Below the pieces are notes generated by a model, which saw only the letters and a list, made by a program, of their open reading frames with translations, was not told the origin of the DNA and did no database searches. The translations under genes were made by a program, and so were the position numbers. Below are positions 33,436-42,302 of a DNA stretch of 64,000 bases, one piece after another (the first letter of the stretch is position 1; every line of letters starts with the position of its first letter). Source of the stretch: Candidatus Eisenbergiella merdigallinarum (GTDB taxonomy: Bacteria > Bacillota > Clostridia > Lachnospirales > Lachnospiraceae); contig DWXE01000026.1 of the NCBI GenBank assembly GCA_019119355.1, forward strand, positions 79,895 to 143,894. The letters are read 5' to 3'.

Positions 33436-34317
33436 TCAACCCTTTACGGAACCGATGGTGATGCCCTTCACAAAAGATTTCTGAAAGAAAGGGTACGCGA
33501 TCAAAACGGGAATTACCGCGATTACGGCCAGCGCCATCCGGATGCTGACGCTGGGGAACTGCTGCGCGTTGCTCAGCCCGGTGGAGTGGGAGGAAAGGGC
33601 GGTGACGTTGTTCATAACGGAATTCAGGAAATTCTGTATGCCGTATAAATCGGTTCTCGTGGTGATGAAATAGACGCCGTTGGTCCAGTTGTTCCAGTAA
33701 CCGATGGCGGACATGAGCGCGACGGTGGCCAGGATGGGGCGGGACATGGGGATCACGATGCGGATCAGGTTCTGAAATTCATTGGAACCGTCGATTCTGG
33801 CGGCTTCCAGAACCTCATCGGGCACGTTGGACATAATATAGGTTCTTACCATAATGACATAAAAGGCGTTCATCAAAAGGTAGGGGACGATCATGGCTGC
33901 CAGCGTGTCGTTGATATGGAACACGTTGGAATAGATCAGATACGTGGAGACAAATCCACCATTGAACAGCATGGTAAAAAAGAGGAAAAAGGAGATGAAT
34001 CTTCTTCCGGGGAGATCCTTTCTGGACAGGGGGTAGGCGAACAAAAAGGTCAAAATGAGATTGGCCGCAGTGCCCGTGGCGGTAATGAGAAAACTCATTC
34101 CGTAGGCCCGCAGGATGGAATCCTTTGTGGTCCATAAAAAATCGTATGCCGCAAGGCTGATTTCCCCGGGAATCAGGGAATAGCCGTTTACGGTCAGAGA
34201 ACTTTCCGACGTAATGGAACTGGAAAAGAGAAGAAGAAAGGGAATGATGCAGGCCAGAGCCAGGAACAGGACCACAAGGTGCATGAAGAGCTGGAAGCAT
34301 TTATTTCTATAAATCAT
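33436..34317 (-). CDS. ABC sugar transporter permease (LplC/YtcP type)
   Basis: 293 aa inner-membrane permease with six hydrophobic segments, starting at CFQLFMHLVVLFLALACIIPF. The EAA loop that docks the ATPase is EAARIDGSNEFQNLIRIVIP, and the C-terminus FFQKSFVKGITIGSVKG is typical of carbohydrate-uptake CUT1 permeases of the LplC group. It is paired with the permease gene 25 bp upstream. The solute-binding protein is encoded divergently. No ATPase gene is in the cluster, so a shared MsmX-like ATPase encoded elsewhere is expected. Confidence 0.93.
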   Translation of the reverse strand: MIYRNKCFQLFMHLVVLFLALACIIPFLLLFSSSITSESSLTVNGYSLIPGEISLAAYDFLWTTKDSILRAYGMSFLITATGTAANLILTFLFAYPLSRKDLPGRRFISFFLFFTMLFNGGFVSTYLIYSNVFHINDTLAAMIVPYLLMNAFYVIMVRTYIMSNVPDEVLEAARIDGSNEFQNLIRIVIPMSRPILATVALMSAIGYWNNWTNGVYFITTRTDLYGIQNFLNSVMNNVTALSSHSTGLSNAQQFPSVSIRMALAVIAVIPVLIAYPFFQKSFVKGITIGSVKG

Positions 34318-34342
34318 GGAAAACCTCCTGTGCGTAGGATAA

Positions 34343-35269
34343 TCAGAAAAGTGCGCTGTCTTTATCGATTCTGGATACGACGATGTTTGCGATCAGGATA
34401 CAGATGAAACCCAACACGGACTGAAGGAAGCCAGCAGCTGTGGAACGGCCAATATCGTTCAGTTCCAGCAGGGCCCGATACACGTAGGTATCGATGGTCT
34501 GGGTAGCGTTGTATAAAAGCCCGCTGTCCATGGGAACCTGATAAAAGAGCCCGAAATCGGAATAGCAGATTCGACCTACGGCCATGAGCATCAGCGTGAT
34601 GACGGTGGTTTTCAGGAAGGGCATGGTGATGTAGCGTATCTGGGAGAAAATTCCGGCCCCGTCTACGACGGCAGCCTCGTAGAACGTCTTGTCGATGCCG
34701 ATCAGCGTGGAGTAGTACAGGATGGAGTTGTATCCGAAGGTCATCCACAGATAGACGATGATCAGGATCGCGGGCCAGTATTTTGCCTGGCTGTACCAGC
34801 TGATCCCCTCCATTCCCAGAAGAGGAAACAGCGTATTGTTGATGAAACCGGTGTTTCCGCTTAAAAAGGCATAAACGATATAGCTGATGATGACGGTGGA
34901 CAACAGGAAGGGAATCAGAATCACCACCTGGCTGAACTTTTTAAAAAATTTATTGCGGATACAGTCCAGAGCGACGGCGGTAAAAATTCCCATGAAATTC
35001 CCGAATACGATGAACGCCAGATTATAGAGGATGGTATTTCGGAAAAAAATAAAGGCATCCTTCGTGCCGAAGAGATATTTGAAATTGGACAGCCCCGTCC
35101 AGGGGCTGTCAAAAATTCCCACGGCATAATTTACCTTTTTAAAAGCGAGGATCAGTCCCGCCATGGGCATGTAGTTGTTGATGATCAGATAAAGGATGCC
35201 GGGCAAAAGCATGATGTACAACGGAAGAAATCGTTTCATTTTCTTCAAAGCCCCTGATTTCTTTTTCAT
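34343..35269 (-). CDS. ABC sugar transporter permease (LplB/YtdP type)
   Basis: 308 aa, six transmembrane helices beginning LYIMLLPGILYLIINNYMPM. The EAA loop reads YEAAVVDGAGIFSQIRYITMP, and the C-terminus YRIDKDSALF-like VVSRIDKDSALF is typical of LplB partners. It is the first gene of the minus-strand operon; GGAGATCTCC ahead of the ATG includes the ribosome binding site. With the LplC-type permease it should form the membrane channel for the sugar bound by the lipoprotein encoded at 35582. Confidence 0.93.
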   Translation of the reverse strand: MKKKSGALKKMKRFLPLYIMLLPGILYLIINNYMPMAGLILAFKKVNYAVGIFDSPWTGLSNFKYLFGTKDAFIFFRNTILYNLAFIVFGNFMGIFTAVALDCIRNKFFKKFSQVVILIPFLLSTVIISYIVYAFLSGNTGFINNTLFPLLGMEGISWYSQAKYWPAILIIVYLWMTFGYNSILYYSTLIGIDKTFYEAAVVDGAGIFSQIRYITMPFLKTTVITLMLMAVGRICYSDFGLFYQVPMDSGLLYNATQTIDTYVYRALLELNDIGRSTAAGFLQSVLGFICILIANIVVSRIDKDSALF

Positions 35270-35581
35270 AAGACTGGAGATCTCCTTTCGATGGTTGATG
35301 CGGGTATCTTTCCTGAATGATGTTGCACTAACATTATCATCACACGGTATAAATTCTCTATCGCTTTTCTGAAATAATATGTCACTTTTCTGGCTGGAAT
35401 CGGATTTTGGGAGAAAGAAAGTGACAGATTATACAAAGCGGAGGAGATGATTGTTAGAAATACGATGATTTATGACAGAAAAATGATAGAGAAGGACAAA
35501 TTCCCTCTGCTAGGATGAAGGAGCAAAAGACGATGCCGGGATGAAATCCGGCGACAACAATGAGAAAAAGGAGGAAATGAC
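35270..35581. promoter_or_regulatory. Divergent promoter region of the two transport operons
   Basis: 312 bp without a gene between the permease operon and the solute-binding-protein operon. AT-rich in its middle. A TGCTAGGAT extended -10 (TAGGAT 35511-35516) lies about 65 nt before the lipoprotein gene but has no -35, as expected for an AraC-activated promoter. On the minus strand GATAAT-type sequences near 35330-35340 may serve the permease operon. I see no clear direct repeats to assign as YesN-type binding sites. Confidence 0.5.
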
Positions 35582-37144
35582 ATGAGAAAGAAACTGGTAT
35601 CCCTGCTTTTATCCGTATCGATGATTGCCGCGATGCTGTCCGGCTGCGGCGCTCCGAAGCAGGAGGAAAGCGCCGATGCGGGTCAGCAGAGCGTTTCGGC
35701 AGAACAGGAGGATGCCTCCCCGGAGGATCAGGCGGATGCCGGGGAGGGCGAATATCCGGTCATCCGGATGGGCTATCTGATCGTCGGCGATGTTTCCCTG
35801 GAGACGCAGATCGAAGAGCAGCTGAATGCAATTTTAAGGGAAAAAGCCGGAGCCGAGGTGGATCTGATCGGAATCGAATTCGGAAACCTGGCGACCCAGA
35901 TGAATCTGATGCTGACGGGCGGGGACAATTCACTCGACCTTTTCAATTCCTTCTGGTATACATCGGAAAGCAACCTGGTAGCCAACGGACAGGTTATCGC
36001 CCTGGACGATCTGCTGGAATCGGACGGCGCGGACATCCTGGCGCAGTACGAAGGCTATGAAGAATATCTGGACTGCGCCAGAATCGGGGAAGGGCTGTAC
36101 GGAATTCCCAGTATTTATGCCTGGAGCTGTGAAAATCTGTATCTGGTGACTAAAGAAGCGTCTGACGCGGCCGGGATCGACTGGAATGGGGTGAATGATC
36201 TGGATACCCTGACGGACGCCATGATCAAAATGAAAGAAGCCTCTCCGGATAAATATTTTATTCCCGGTTCCACCCAGACCTACTGGATTCCCAAGGACAT
36301 CGACTACCTGGGAGATACCAACTTTCTGGGAGTCCTGACCGATCCCACCAACAGCACGACGGTGGAAAACTATTATGAATCCGATTATTTCCTCAATTTC
36401 CTGGAGCATGTGCAGCAGTGGAAGGACGCCGGCCTCATCAGTCCGGACCCCATGAGCAATTCCGATGCCACGCTGGTCAATCTGCAGTACGGGATCGTGG
36501 ATGGAACTCCCGGGTATAACTGGGATACGGAAATCGGCAGAAAAAGTTCGGAAGTACAGTACGCTCTGGAGCTGTATGGGACTTCCCTTTCGGAACCGCT
36601 TGCAACCAGCGGCGATGTTACGACCTACATGTGGCATATCAGCAGCTTCTGCGAGGATCCTGCGGCAGCCATGCGGGTTCTCAACGTGCTGTATTCGGAT
36701 GCCGAAGCTGCACAGCTGGTAGGAATGGGGATCGAAGGGGAAAATTATGTTTTGGACGAAAACGGACAGATGGCCTTCCCGGAAGGGAAAACCCTGTGGG
36801 ATGCCGGATGGGGATGCGCCGCTTCCGCGCTGTGGCCCAATATTACCCTTTGCGAGAGCTGGTATTATGAGCCCGCCGACCTTTATGACCGGATGCGGGA
36901 AAAAAATGCGTCAGCGAAGAAATCGCTGGCCCTGGGCTTCCAGTTCGATTCCAGTCCCGTCGCAGATCAGGTGGCGGCCTGTTCCAACATCGTAGCTCAA
37001 TATTATATGCCCCTGATGTACGCGGAGGCCGATATCGAAACGACGCTTCCTGAATTTCAGGAACAGCTGAAAAGCGCGGGAATCGATGAAATCATCGCCG
37101 AAAAGCAAAGGCAGCTGGATGAGTGGCTGGCTTCGAAGGAATAA
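35582..37144 (+). CDS. ABC transporter solute-binding lipoprotein (family 1, LplA type)
   Basis: 520 aa. Lipoprotein signal: KK at the start, hydrophobic core LVSLLLSVSMIAAML and lipobox LSGC with the lipidated Cys at 22; then a Gln/Glu/Ala/Asp-rich linker and a large type-1 binding fold. Motifs such as EEQLNAILREKAGAEVDLIGIEFG near the N-terminus and FQEQLKSAGIDEIIAEKQRQLDEW at the C-terminus are those of the LplA/DUF3502-like binding proteins. It sits on the outer face of the membrane and delivers the sugar to the divergently encoded permeases. AGGAGG lies upstream of the ATG. A stem-loop follows the gene. Confidence 0.93.
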   Translation: MRKKLVSLLLSVSMIAAMLSGCGAPKQEESADAGQQSVSAEQEDASPEDQADAGEGEYPVIRMGYLIVGDVSLETQIEEQLNAILREKAGAEVDLIGIEFGNLATQMNLMLTGGDNSLDLFNSFWYTSESNLVANGQVIALDDLLESDGADILAQYEGYEEYLDCARIGEGLYGIPSIYAWSCENLYLVTKEASDAAGIDWNGVNDLDTLTDAMIKMKEASPDKYFIPGSTQTYWIPKDIDYLGDTNFLGVLTDPTNSTTVENYYESDYFLNFLEHVQQWKDAGLISPDPMSNSDATLVNLQYGIVDGTPGYNWDTEIGRKSSEVQYALELYGTSLSEPLATSGDVTTYMWHISSFCEDPAAAMRVLNVLYSDAEAAQLVGMGIEGENYVLDENGQMAFPEGKTLWDAGWGCAASALWPNITLCESWYYEPADLYDRMREKNASAKKSLALGFQFDSSPVADQVAACSNIVAQYYMPLMYAEADIETTLPEFQEQLKSAGIDEIIAEKQRQLDEWLASKE

Positions 37145-37152
37145 GAATTTGC

Positions 37153-37183
37153 GCGGGGGCGTCGGTTTGTGCGGCGCCCCTGC
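37153..37183 (+). terminator. Intercistronic stem-loop after the binding-protein gene
   Basis: 9-bp stem (GCGGGGGCG, 37153-37161, with 37175-37183, one GU) without a T-run. Such hairpins commonly protect binding-protein mRNA or reduce read-through, which would raise the lipoprotein above the MFS and enzymes downstream. Confidence 0.6.
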
Positions 37184-37206
37184 GGAATGATGGGAGACGA
37201 TAAAAC

Positions 37207-38406
37207 GTGTCTGAAAATCGAACATTGTGGAACCGTCACTATTTAATGGTTCTGACGATCAATTTTTTAAACGCCTTTTCCTTCTACATGATTTCCAACA
37301 TATTATCCAGCTATCTGGTGGAGATCGGAATCGGCATCGCGCTCGCGGGCTTCGTGGTGGGGCTGTTTTCCATAACCTCTCTGTTTTGCAGGCCGTTTAG
37401 CGGCCTTATGTCGGATCGGGTGAATAATGTGACCCTTTTAAAGTGGAGCAATATTTTGCTGGGAACGGGAATTCTGGGATTCGCCGTCACAACGGATCTT
37501 TCTTTGCTCATCCTTTTTCGGATCATCAATGGGATCGGATTCGCCATCGGCGGTACCGTGCAGATTTCTCTGGCTTCAAAATATATCCCTCCTTCCAGAA
37601 TGGGAGAAGGAATCGGATATCTCGGCCTGGGAATGGTGGTGGGCTCCGCAGTGGCCCCAGGGATCGGTCTGGCGATATCGGATCTGATGGGGATGAAACC
37701 GGCCTTTGTGCTGGCAGCCGCGTTGGCAGCCATCGCCTTTTTAATTCTGTGCGGGTTCAGGGAAGAGGGTTGCGGTAAAAGTTTGCCGAAACAAAAGGGA
37801 AAAATCCGTCCCGGCGATCTGATCACCCCTAAAGCCCTGCCCTTTACGGTGATGGCGGGAAGCTATTCTTTGATCAATGGGATCATCGCCTCTTATCTGG
37901 TTCTATATGCGCAGGAGCTGGGAATCGGTCAGATCAGCGCTTATTTTACCGTATGCGCCGCAGTGCTGTTTTTGATGAGACCGGTTTCCGGCAAGCTGAT
38001 GGACAAAAAGGGAATCCGCCTTCCGGTGATTCCCGGAATGATTCTGACTGCGAGCTCCATGTTTTTGTTGGGGAGAATTTCGACGTTGCCCCTGATTTTG
38101 CTCACGGGCATCATTCGATCTCTGGGGCAGGGAGCCGCGCAGCCGTCACTTCAGGCGGGATGTATTCAGAAGGTGGGCCTGGAACAGAGCGGCGTGGCAA
38201 CCAGTACATACTATTTGGGCGGGGATATCTGTCAGGGACTGGGCCCCATGGCGGGCGGCCTGATCGTGGGACAGCTGGCCGGCCTTGCCGGATACAGGGT
38301 TCTATTCGATCTGTGCGGGATCATCATGCTCTGCGCGCTGATATTCTTTTGCTTTTATACGGGAGAAAAAAGATGGAGAAAAACGAATTCCAGCTGGAGA
38401 GGATAA
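37207..38406 (+). CDS. Major facilitator superfamily transporter
   Basis: 399 aa with 12 predicted hydrophobic segments. The A-loop motif between helices 2 and 3 reads RPFSGLMSDRVNNV, and the corresponding second-half loop is RPVSGKLMDKKGIR, typical of drug/metabolite proton antiporters of the MFS_1 type. Start is GTG with GGAG 10 nt upstream. The next gene starts inside its last 34 nt. In this cluster it may export a released acid or import a second substrate; the sequence does not tell which. Confidence 0.9.
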   Translation: MSENRTLWNRHYLMVLTINFLNAFSFYMISNILSSYLVEIGIGIALAGFVVGLFSITSLFCRPFSGLMSDRVNNVTLLKWSNILLGTGILGFAVTTDLSLLILFRIINGIGFAIGGTVQISLASKYIPPSRMGEGIGYLGLGMVVGSAVAPGIGLAISDLMGMKPAFVLAAALAAIAFLILCGFREEGCGKSLPKQKGKIRPGDLITPKALPFTVMAGSYSLINGIIASYLVLYAQELGIGQISAYFTVCAAVLFLMRPVSGKLMDKKGIRLPVIPGMILTASSMFLLGRISTLPLILLTGIIRSLGQGAAQPSLQAGCIQKVGLEQSGVATSTYYLGGDICQGLGPMAGGLIVGQLAGLAGYRVLFDLCGIIMLCALIFFCFYTGEKRWRKTNSSWRG

Positions 38407-39908
38407 GCCCGGAATGCGCCGGGATCTCCAGCGGTCAGGTGGAAACCTGCATCAGGAGGCTGATGCACGGACGGACGAATATGAATGGATTTATGGCTGC
38501 CAGAAACGGAAAGGTCTTCGCGGAAACCTGGTGGCATCCCTATGGACCGCGGCTGGTACACAGCAATCATTCTTTTGGAAAGAGCTATACGGCCACAGCC
38601 ATCGGCATCGCGCTGAAAGAAAAAAAACTGTCTTTGGAAGAACGGATGGTGGATCTGTTTTCCGGAGAAATCGCAGAGAGAGGAATTCATGTTACGGATT
38701 TTATGCGAAGGGTGACGATACGCCATGTCCTGACCATGAGCAGCGGACATGAAAAGCATCCTCCCGTAACGCAGGACTGGATCGGTGACTACTTCAGAAC
38801 GCCGGTGGTGTATGAACCGGGCACCCGGTTTCTGTACAATTCCTCCGGTTCCTTTCTGCTGGGAGCAGTCCTTCTAAAAAAAACGGGAGAAAATCTGAAA
38901 GAATACCTGACGCCGCGGCTGTTCGAAAAAATCGGAATCGACGGCGAACGGTTCGTATGGCTGAAATTCGGCAACGGGATCGATGCGGAGCCCGGGACCT
39001 TTGCCACCACGGAAGACAATCTCAGGCTGGCCATGCTCTATTGCAATATGGGGAACTGGAGAGGGGAACAGATCCTCGATCCGGATTTTGTGAAAGACGC
39101 CCTGAGCGTTCAAACCCCGAATCCCGATGCGCCGGAGCAAAGGGACGGAAGATGTGGATACGGCTATCAGCTCTGGGCCTGCAGCAGGCCCGGCGTGTAT
39201 CGATTTGATGGCGGACAGGGGCAATACGGGATTATCTGGCCGAAAAAGGGGGTTGTTGTATCCATCCACGAAGGGGCAATGATGCCATATGGCCCTCAGG
39301 AAACCCTGGATACGGTCTACGAATGTCTATTGGATCACGTTCAGGACGATCCGATTCCGGAGGATGAAAAGGCATGGGAAAAGCTCCGTAAGATGCAGGA
39401 CCGGATGGCCGTTCCGGCGGATGAAGCCAATGCCCTCCGGATCGGGGAGGATTTTAGCGGGACGTACAGAATCGTGGAAGGGGAAGCGGATCCATGGATG
39501 TCCGTTGCGCCTCCCGGAGGAGAAGATTTCTTCCGCCTGTTTCGAACAGGATACAGGAATGGGGGAATGCAGGAATTCGAGCTGCGTACAGGGGAACATG
39601 AATGTGTCCTGACGGTGGACAAAAAATTTGTTTTTACCGCTTCCATGGATGGGGTCTGGAGAAGAAGGGAGACTGAAACCGTGTTCCCCGGCCTGTGCGC
39701 GTACTGCGCCACGGCCCGTTTCCTGAACGCGGACACGCTGGAAATCGAGCTGCACTGGCTCAACAGCTGGGCGGAAACCAGAATTCGGTTTGAACGCCGG
39801 CAGCAGGGCAGGCTGTATCTGACAACGATGAAGCTGCGGCTGAACGAAGAGGACAACTGGCTGGTACGACATGCCAGGGCAGAAATCCTTTCCGGCGCCG
39901 CGGATTGA
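38373..39908 (+). CDS. Beta-lactamase-fold serine hydrolase with C-terminal beta domain
   Basis: 511 aa. The S-x-x-K motif is SFGK (Ser 67, Lys 70), followed by the Y-x-S motif FLYNSSGSF and the C-terminal FDGGQGQYGIIWP strand. After about residue 370 a second, beta-rich domain of unknown family (FSGTYRIVEGEADPWMSVAPPGG...) resembles the lipocalin-like extension of some esterases. There is no signal peptide. GGGAG lies 7 nt before the ATG, which overlaps the MFS gene by 34 nt. The role is probably ester or amide hydrolysis on the imported compound (inference). Confidence 0.88.
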   Translation: MEKNEFQLERISPECAGISSGQVETCIRRLMHGRTNMNGFMAARNGKVFAETWWHPYGPRLVHSNHSFGKSYTATAIGIALKEKKLSLEERMVDLFSGEIAERGIHVTDFMRRVTIRHVLTMSSGHEKHPPVTQDWIGDYFRTPVVYEPGTRFLYNSSGSFLLGAVLLKKTGENLKEYLTPRLFEKIGIDGERFVWLKFGNGIDAEPGTFATTEDNLRLAMLYCNMGNWRGEQILDPDFVKDALSVQTPNPDAPEQRDGRCGYGYQLWACSRPGVYRFDGGQGQYGIIWPKKGVVVSIHEGAMMPYGPQETLDTVYECLLDHVQDDPIPEDEKAWEKLRKMQDRMAVPADEANALRIGEDFSGTYRIVEGEADPWMSVAPPGGEDFFRLFRTGYRNGGMQEFELRTGEHECVLTVDKKFVFTASMDGVWRRRETETVFPGLCAYCATARFLNADTLEIELHWLNSWAETRIRFERRQQGRLYLTTMKLRLNEEDNWLVRHARAEILSGAAD

Positions 39909-39917
39909 GAGGGAAAA

Positions 39918-41441
39918 ATGAAACGAAGAGAGAAAAAACAGATCGTCATATTGCCGGGAGAACCCAACGACGCCAACCGGGAATACCTTCCGGAAGCCAT
40001 TCGGGGAAGCGATATGGTAGTCAACGAAAACGGAAATAACTCGCAGGTTTATCCCGCCCGGCTGAAAGAATACAGAGGGTATCTGGCGGACGGGCTGGAG
40101 GATGTGTGGTATGAATATGTGCCTTCTACTTATCGGCCGGATCAGAAGACCCCTCTGGTCGTGTCCATGCACGGAGGGCTGATGACGGGATGGGGACAGG
40201 CTGTTTATACGTCCTGGACCCTGGTGGCTGAACGGGAAGGTTTCATCGTCGTATTTCCAAACGCTCATGCCAACCGGATGTGGATGATCGAGTGCGATCC
40301 GGAGAAGATGGACCTGATGATAAGGGGAATGCCCGGAGTGCCGCCGCTGAATCCGCCGATGGGTTCCGTAGAAGAATATCACGACGTAAAGGCCGTGGCG
40401 GCGCTGATCGCCCTGATGCAGGAAAAATACAGGATCGACGAAGGCAGGATCTTCATGCAGGGAATGTCCATGGGAAACGCCATGACCAGCCAGTTCGCCC
40501 GATATCTCGGACATCTTCTGGCAGGCGCCGCGGGATCGGGCTGTCCTACCAGCCTGAATCTTTTGTTTGACAGAGAGGGAAATCCCGTCAACCGCGGAGG
40601 GGCCATGGACATCTGGCAATCCCGGCTGGAATGGGATCGTGTGCCTCCTCATTATGGGGCGGACGATCATGATACGGTTCTGGGAAACTGTCTTTACTGG
40701 AACCGGATCAACGGATGCAGAGGGCTTCCCCAAATCAGAATAGAGCGGGAAGACAACTACGCGTTCTGGTCGGGAGACCGGGCGGACACGGTATTGCGGG
40801 ACGTCAAAAACCGGGATCACGGTCAGACCTTCGATGACGCGCAATGGGTGTGGGATTATCTGTTTTCTGGAACAAGAAAAGAAAAGGACGGGACCATCAC
40901 CCATGAAAAATCCATTCTGGAAAGAACGGGGGACAGCTTCGCCATCGCTGTGACTGCAGGAGAGAGCAGAGCCTGGGTCAGCGGCAGGGTGGAAGAAATG
41001 GGAGAAAAGGCGATTCTATGGCAAAAGCTGAAATATCACGGCCTGAACGGAGATTCCATCGTGCGGGGAGAATATTTCTGCGTACCCCTGATTTTTCTTG
41101 CCGATATTTTTAAGGCGGAATACCGGGAAGAAAAAGAGGGGAAGATGGTTTTTCTGAACATGCCGGACGGAAAAACGTTGCAGTTCGCAAGAGGGAGCAT
41201 CGGCTGCGTGATAGACAATCGGGTGGAAAGCATGCTGTGCGAGGCGCTGTACAGGAATCGGAAACTTTTTGTCTCTCTGGAATGGTTCTGCACCAGAATT
41301 TGCGGACTGCGCATTTCGTCCTGCGAACAGGTTCTGTATGTCACGGACCACGATGCGCAGATTTCCAGATATATGGCTTGGCTGCTGAAGGACATTCTGA
41401 AAGGAACAGCCCTGCCGGAACAGGAAACGGGACGTGCATGA
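39918..41441 (+). CDS. CE1/LpqC-like esterase with C-terminal copper-amine-oxidase-N-like domain
   Basis: 507 aa. Residues about 60-320 form a polyhydroxybutyrate-depolymerase-like hydrolase: PLVVSMHGGLMTGWGQAVYTSW, the elbow GMSMGNAMT (Ser 184), and a late His in RDHGQTFDDAQW. From about 340 on, the pattern VRGEYFCVPLIFLADIF, DGKTLQFARGS, NRKLFVSLEWFCTRICG and VLYVTDHD matches copper amine oxidase N-like stalk domains, normally found on secreted proteins; here no signal peptide exists. It follows the beta-lactamase-like gene by 9 bp with a GAGAGGG ribosome binding site. Confidence 0.85.
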   Translation: MKRREKKQIVILPGEPNDANREYLPEAIRGSDMVVNENGNNSQVYPARLKEYRGYLADGLEDVWYEYVPSTYRPDQKTPLVVSMHGGLMTGWGQAVYTSWTLVAEREGFIVVFPNAHANRMWMIECDPEKMDLMIRGMPGVPPLNPPMGSVEEYHDVKAVAALIALMQEKYRIDEGRIFMQGMSMGNAMTSQFARYLGHLLAGAAGSGCPTSLNLLFDREGNPVNRGGAMDIWQSRLEWDRVPPHYGADDHDTVLGNCLYWNRINGCRGLPQIRIEREDNYAFWSGDRADTVLRDVKNRDHGQTFDDAQWVWDYLFSGTRKEKDGTITHEKSILERTGDSFAIAVTAGESRAWVSGRVEEMGEKAILWQKLKYHGLNGDSIVRGEYFCVPLIFLADIFKAEYREEKEGKMVFLNMPDGKTLQFARGSIGCVIDNRVESMLCEALYRNRKLFVSLEWFCTRICGLRISSCEQVLYVTDHDAQISRYMAWLLKDILKGTALPEQETGRA

Positions 41442-41453
41442 CAGGAGGAAAAC

Positions 41454-42302
41454 ATGGCACTTCATAAAATCATCTACCATTCAGAGCAGTTGAATATGAA
41501 AATGGGAGTCAATGTGATTATTCCGGAAAATAAGTGGGGCTATTCCCTGGCTGACAGACCTTTCGGATATAAATATCCGGTTCTGTGGCTGCTGTGCGGC
41601 GGAGGGTTCGACTATTCCGACTGGCAGCGCTATACGGCGGTGGAATTGTTCGCCGCGCAGGAAGGGATAGCGGTCGTGATGCCCAGCGCCTATTATTCCG
41701 GATATATGGATACGGTTCATGGAGATTACCGCTATTTTTCCCAGATCACCACGGAACTTCCTCCCTTTTTGCGCAGTCTGTTTCCCCTGTCGAAGGAGCG
41801 GGAGGATAACTTCGTGGCGGGGTTTTCCATGGGAGGATACGGGAGCTTTAAATGGGCCATGCAGCAGCCGGAAATGTTTGCGGCCTGCGGCGTATTTTCG
41901 GGCCCTGTGGGCATCGTTCCGCAAACTCCGGTAAAACTTGAAATCGATCAGATCGGACTGCGGGAAAATGAAACTGATCCTGCGCCGGAAGCGTTCCGGA
42001 CCATGCTGGCGGCCTTCGGCTCCGCGAAGGACAGACGCAATACGCCGGACGATAACCTGTATATGCTAAAGCAGCATCTGAAGAAAGGGACGAGGCTGCC
42101 GCTGTTTTACATTTCCACCGGGCGGGAAGATGCGGTAGCGGTGGATAACTATCAACATGCGGATACGATGCACGAAATGGGGCTGGACTTCGTCGACATC
42201 CGGGATCATGGAAAGCATAACTGGGAGTACTGCAACCGGAAAATCGAAGAATTCATCCGCTGGATTCCCCTGAAAAACACGTTCAAAATGGAGGAAGAAT
42301 GA
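41454..42302 (+). CDS. Esterase, alpha/beta hydrolase (EstA/CE1 type)
   Basis: 282 aa cytoplasmic esterase. VLWLLCGGGFDYSDWQRY replaces the usual HGG oxyanion stretch with CGGG; the elbow is GFSMGGYGSF (Ser 125); the acid loop is ISTGREDAVAVDNY and the His lies in IRDHGKHNWEY. It is homologous to the product of 30023-30859 and to the next gene. GACAGGAGG precedes the ATG. Its stop overlaps the ATG of the following gene, so the two are made together. Confidence 0.9.
   Translation: MALHKIIYHSEQLNMKMGVNVIIPENKWGYSLADRPFGYKYPVLWLLCGGGFDYSDWQRYTAVELFAAQEGIAVVMPSAYYSGYMDTVHGDYRYFSQITTELPPFLRSLFPLSKEREDNFVAGFSMGGYGSFKWAMQQPEMFAACGVFSGPVGIVPQTPVKLEIDQIGLRENETDPAPEAFRTMLAAFGSAKDRRNTPDDNLYMLKQHLKKGTRLPLFYISTGREDAVAVDNYQHADTMHEMGLDFVDIRDHGKHNWEYCNRKIEEFIRWIPLKNTFKMEEE

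Noticed and set aside
34318..35581. ABC ATPase gene for the sugar importer
   Set aside because: None is present in the cluster; the importer presumably uses a shared ATPase from elsewhere.
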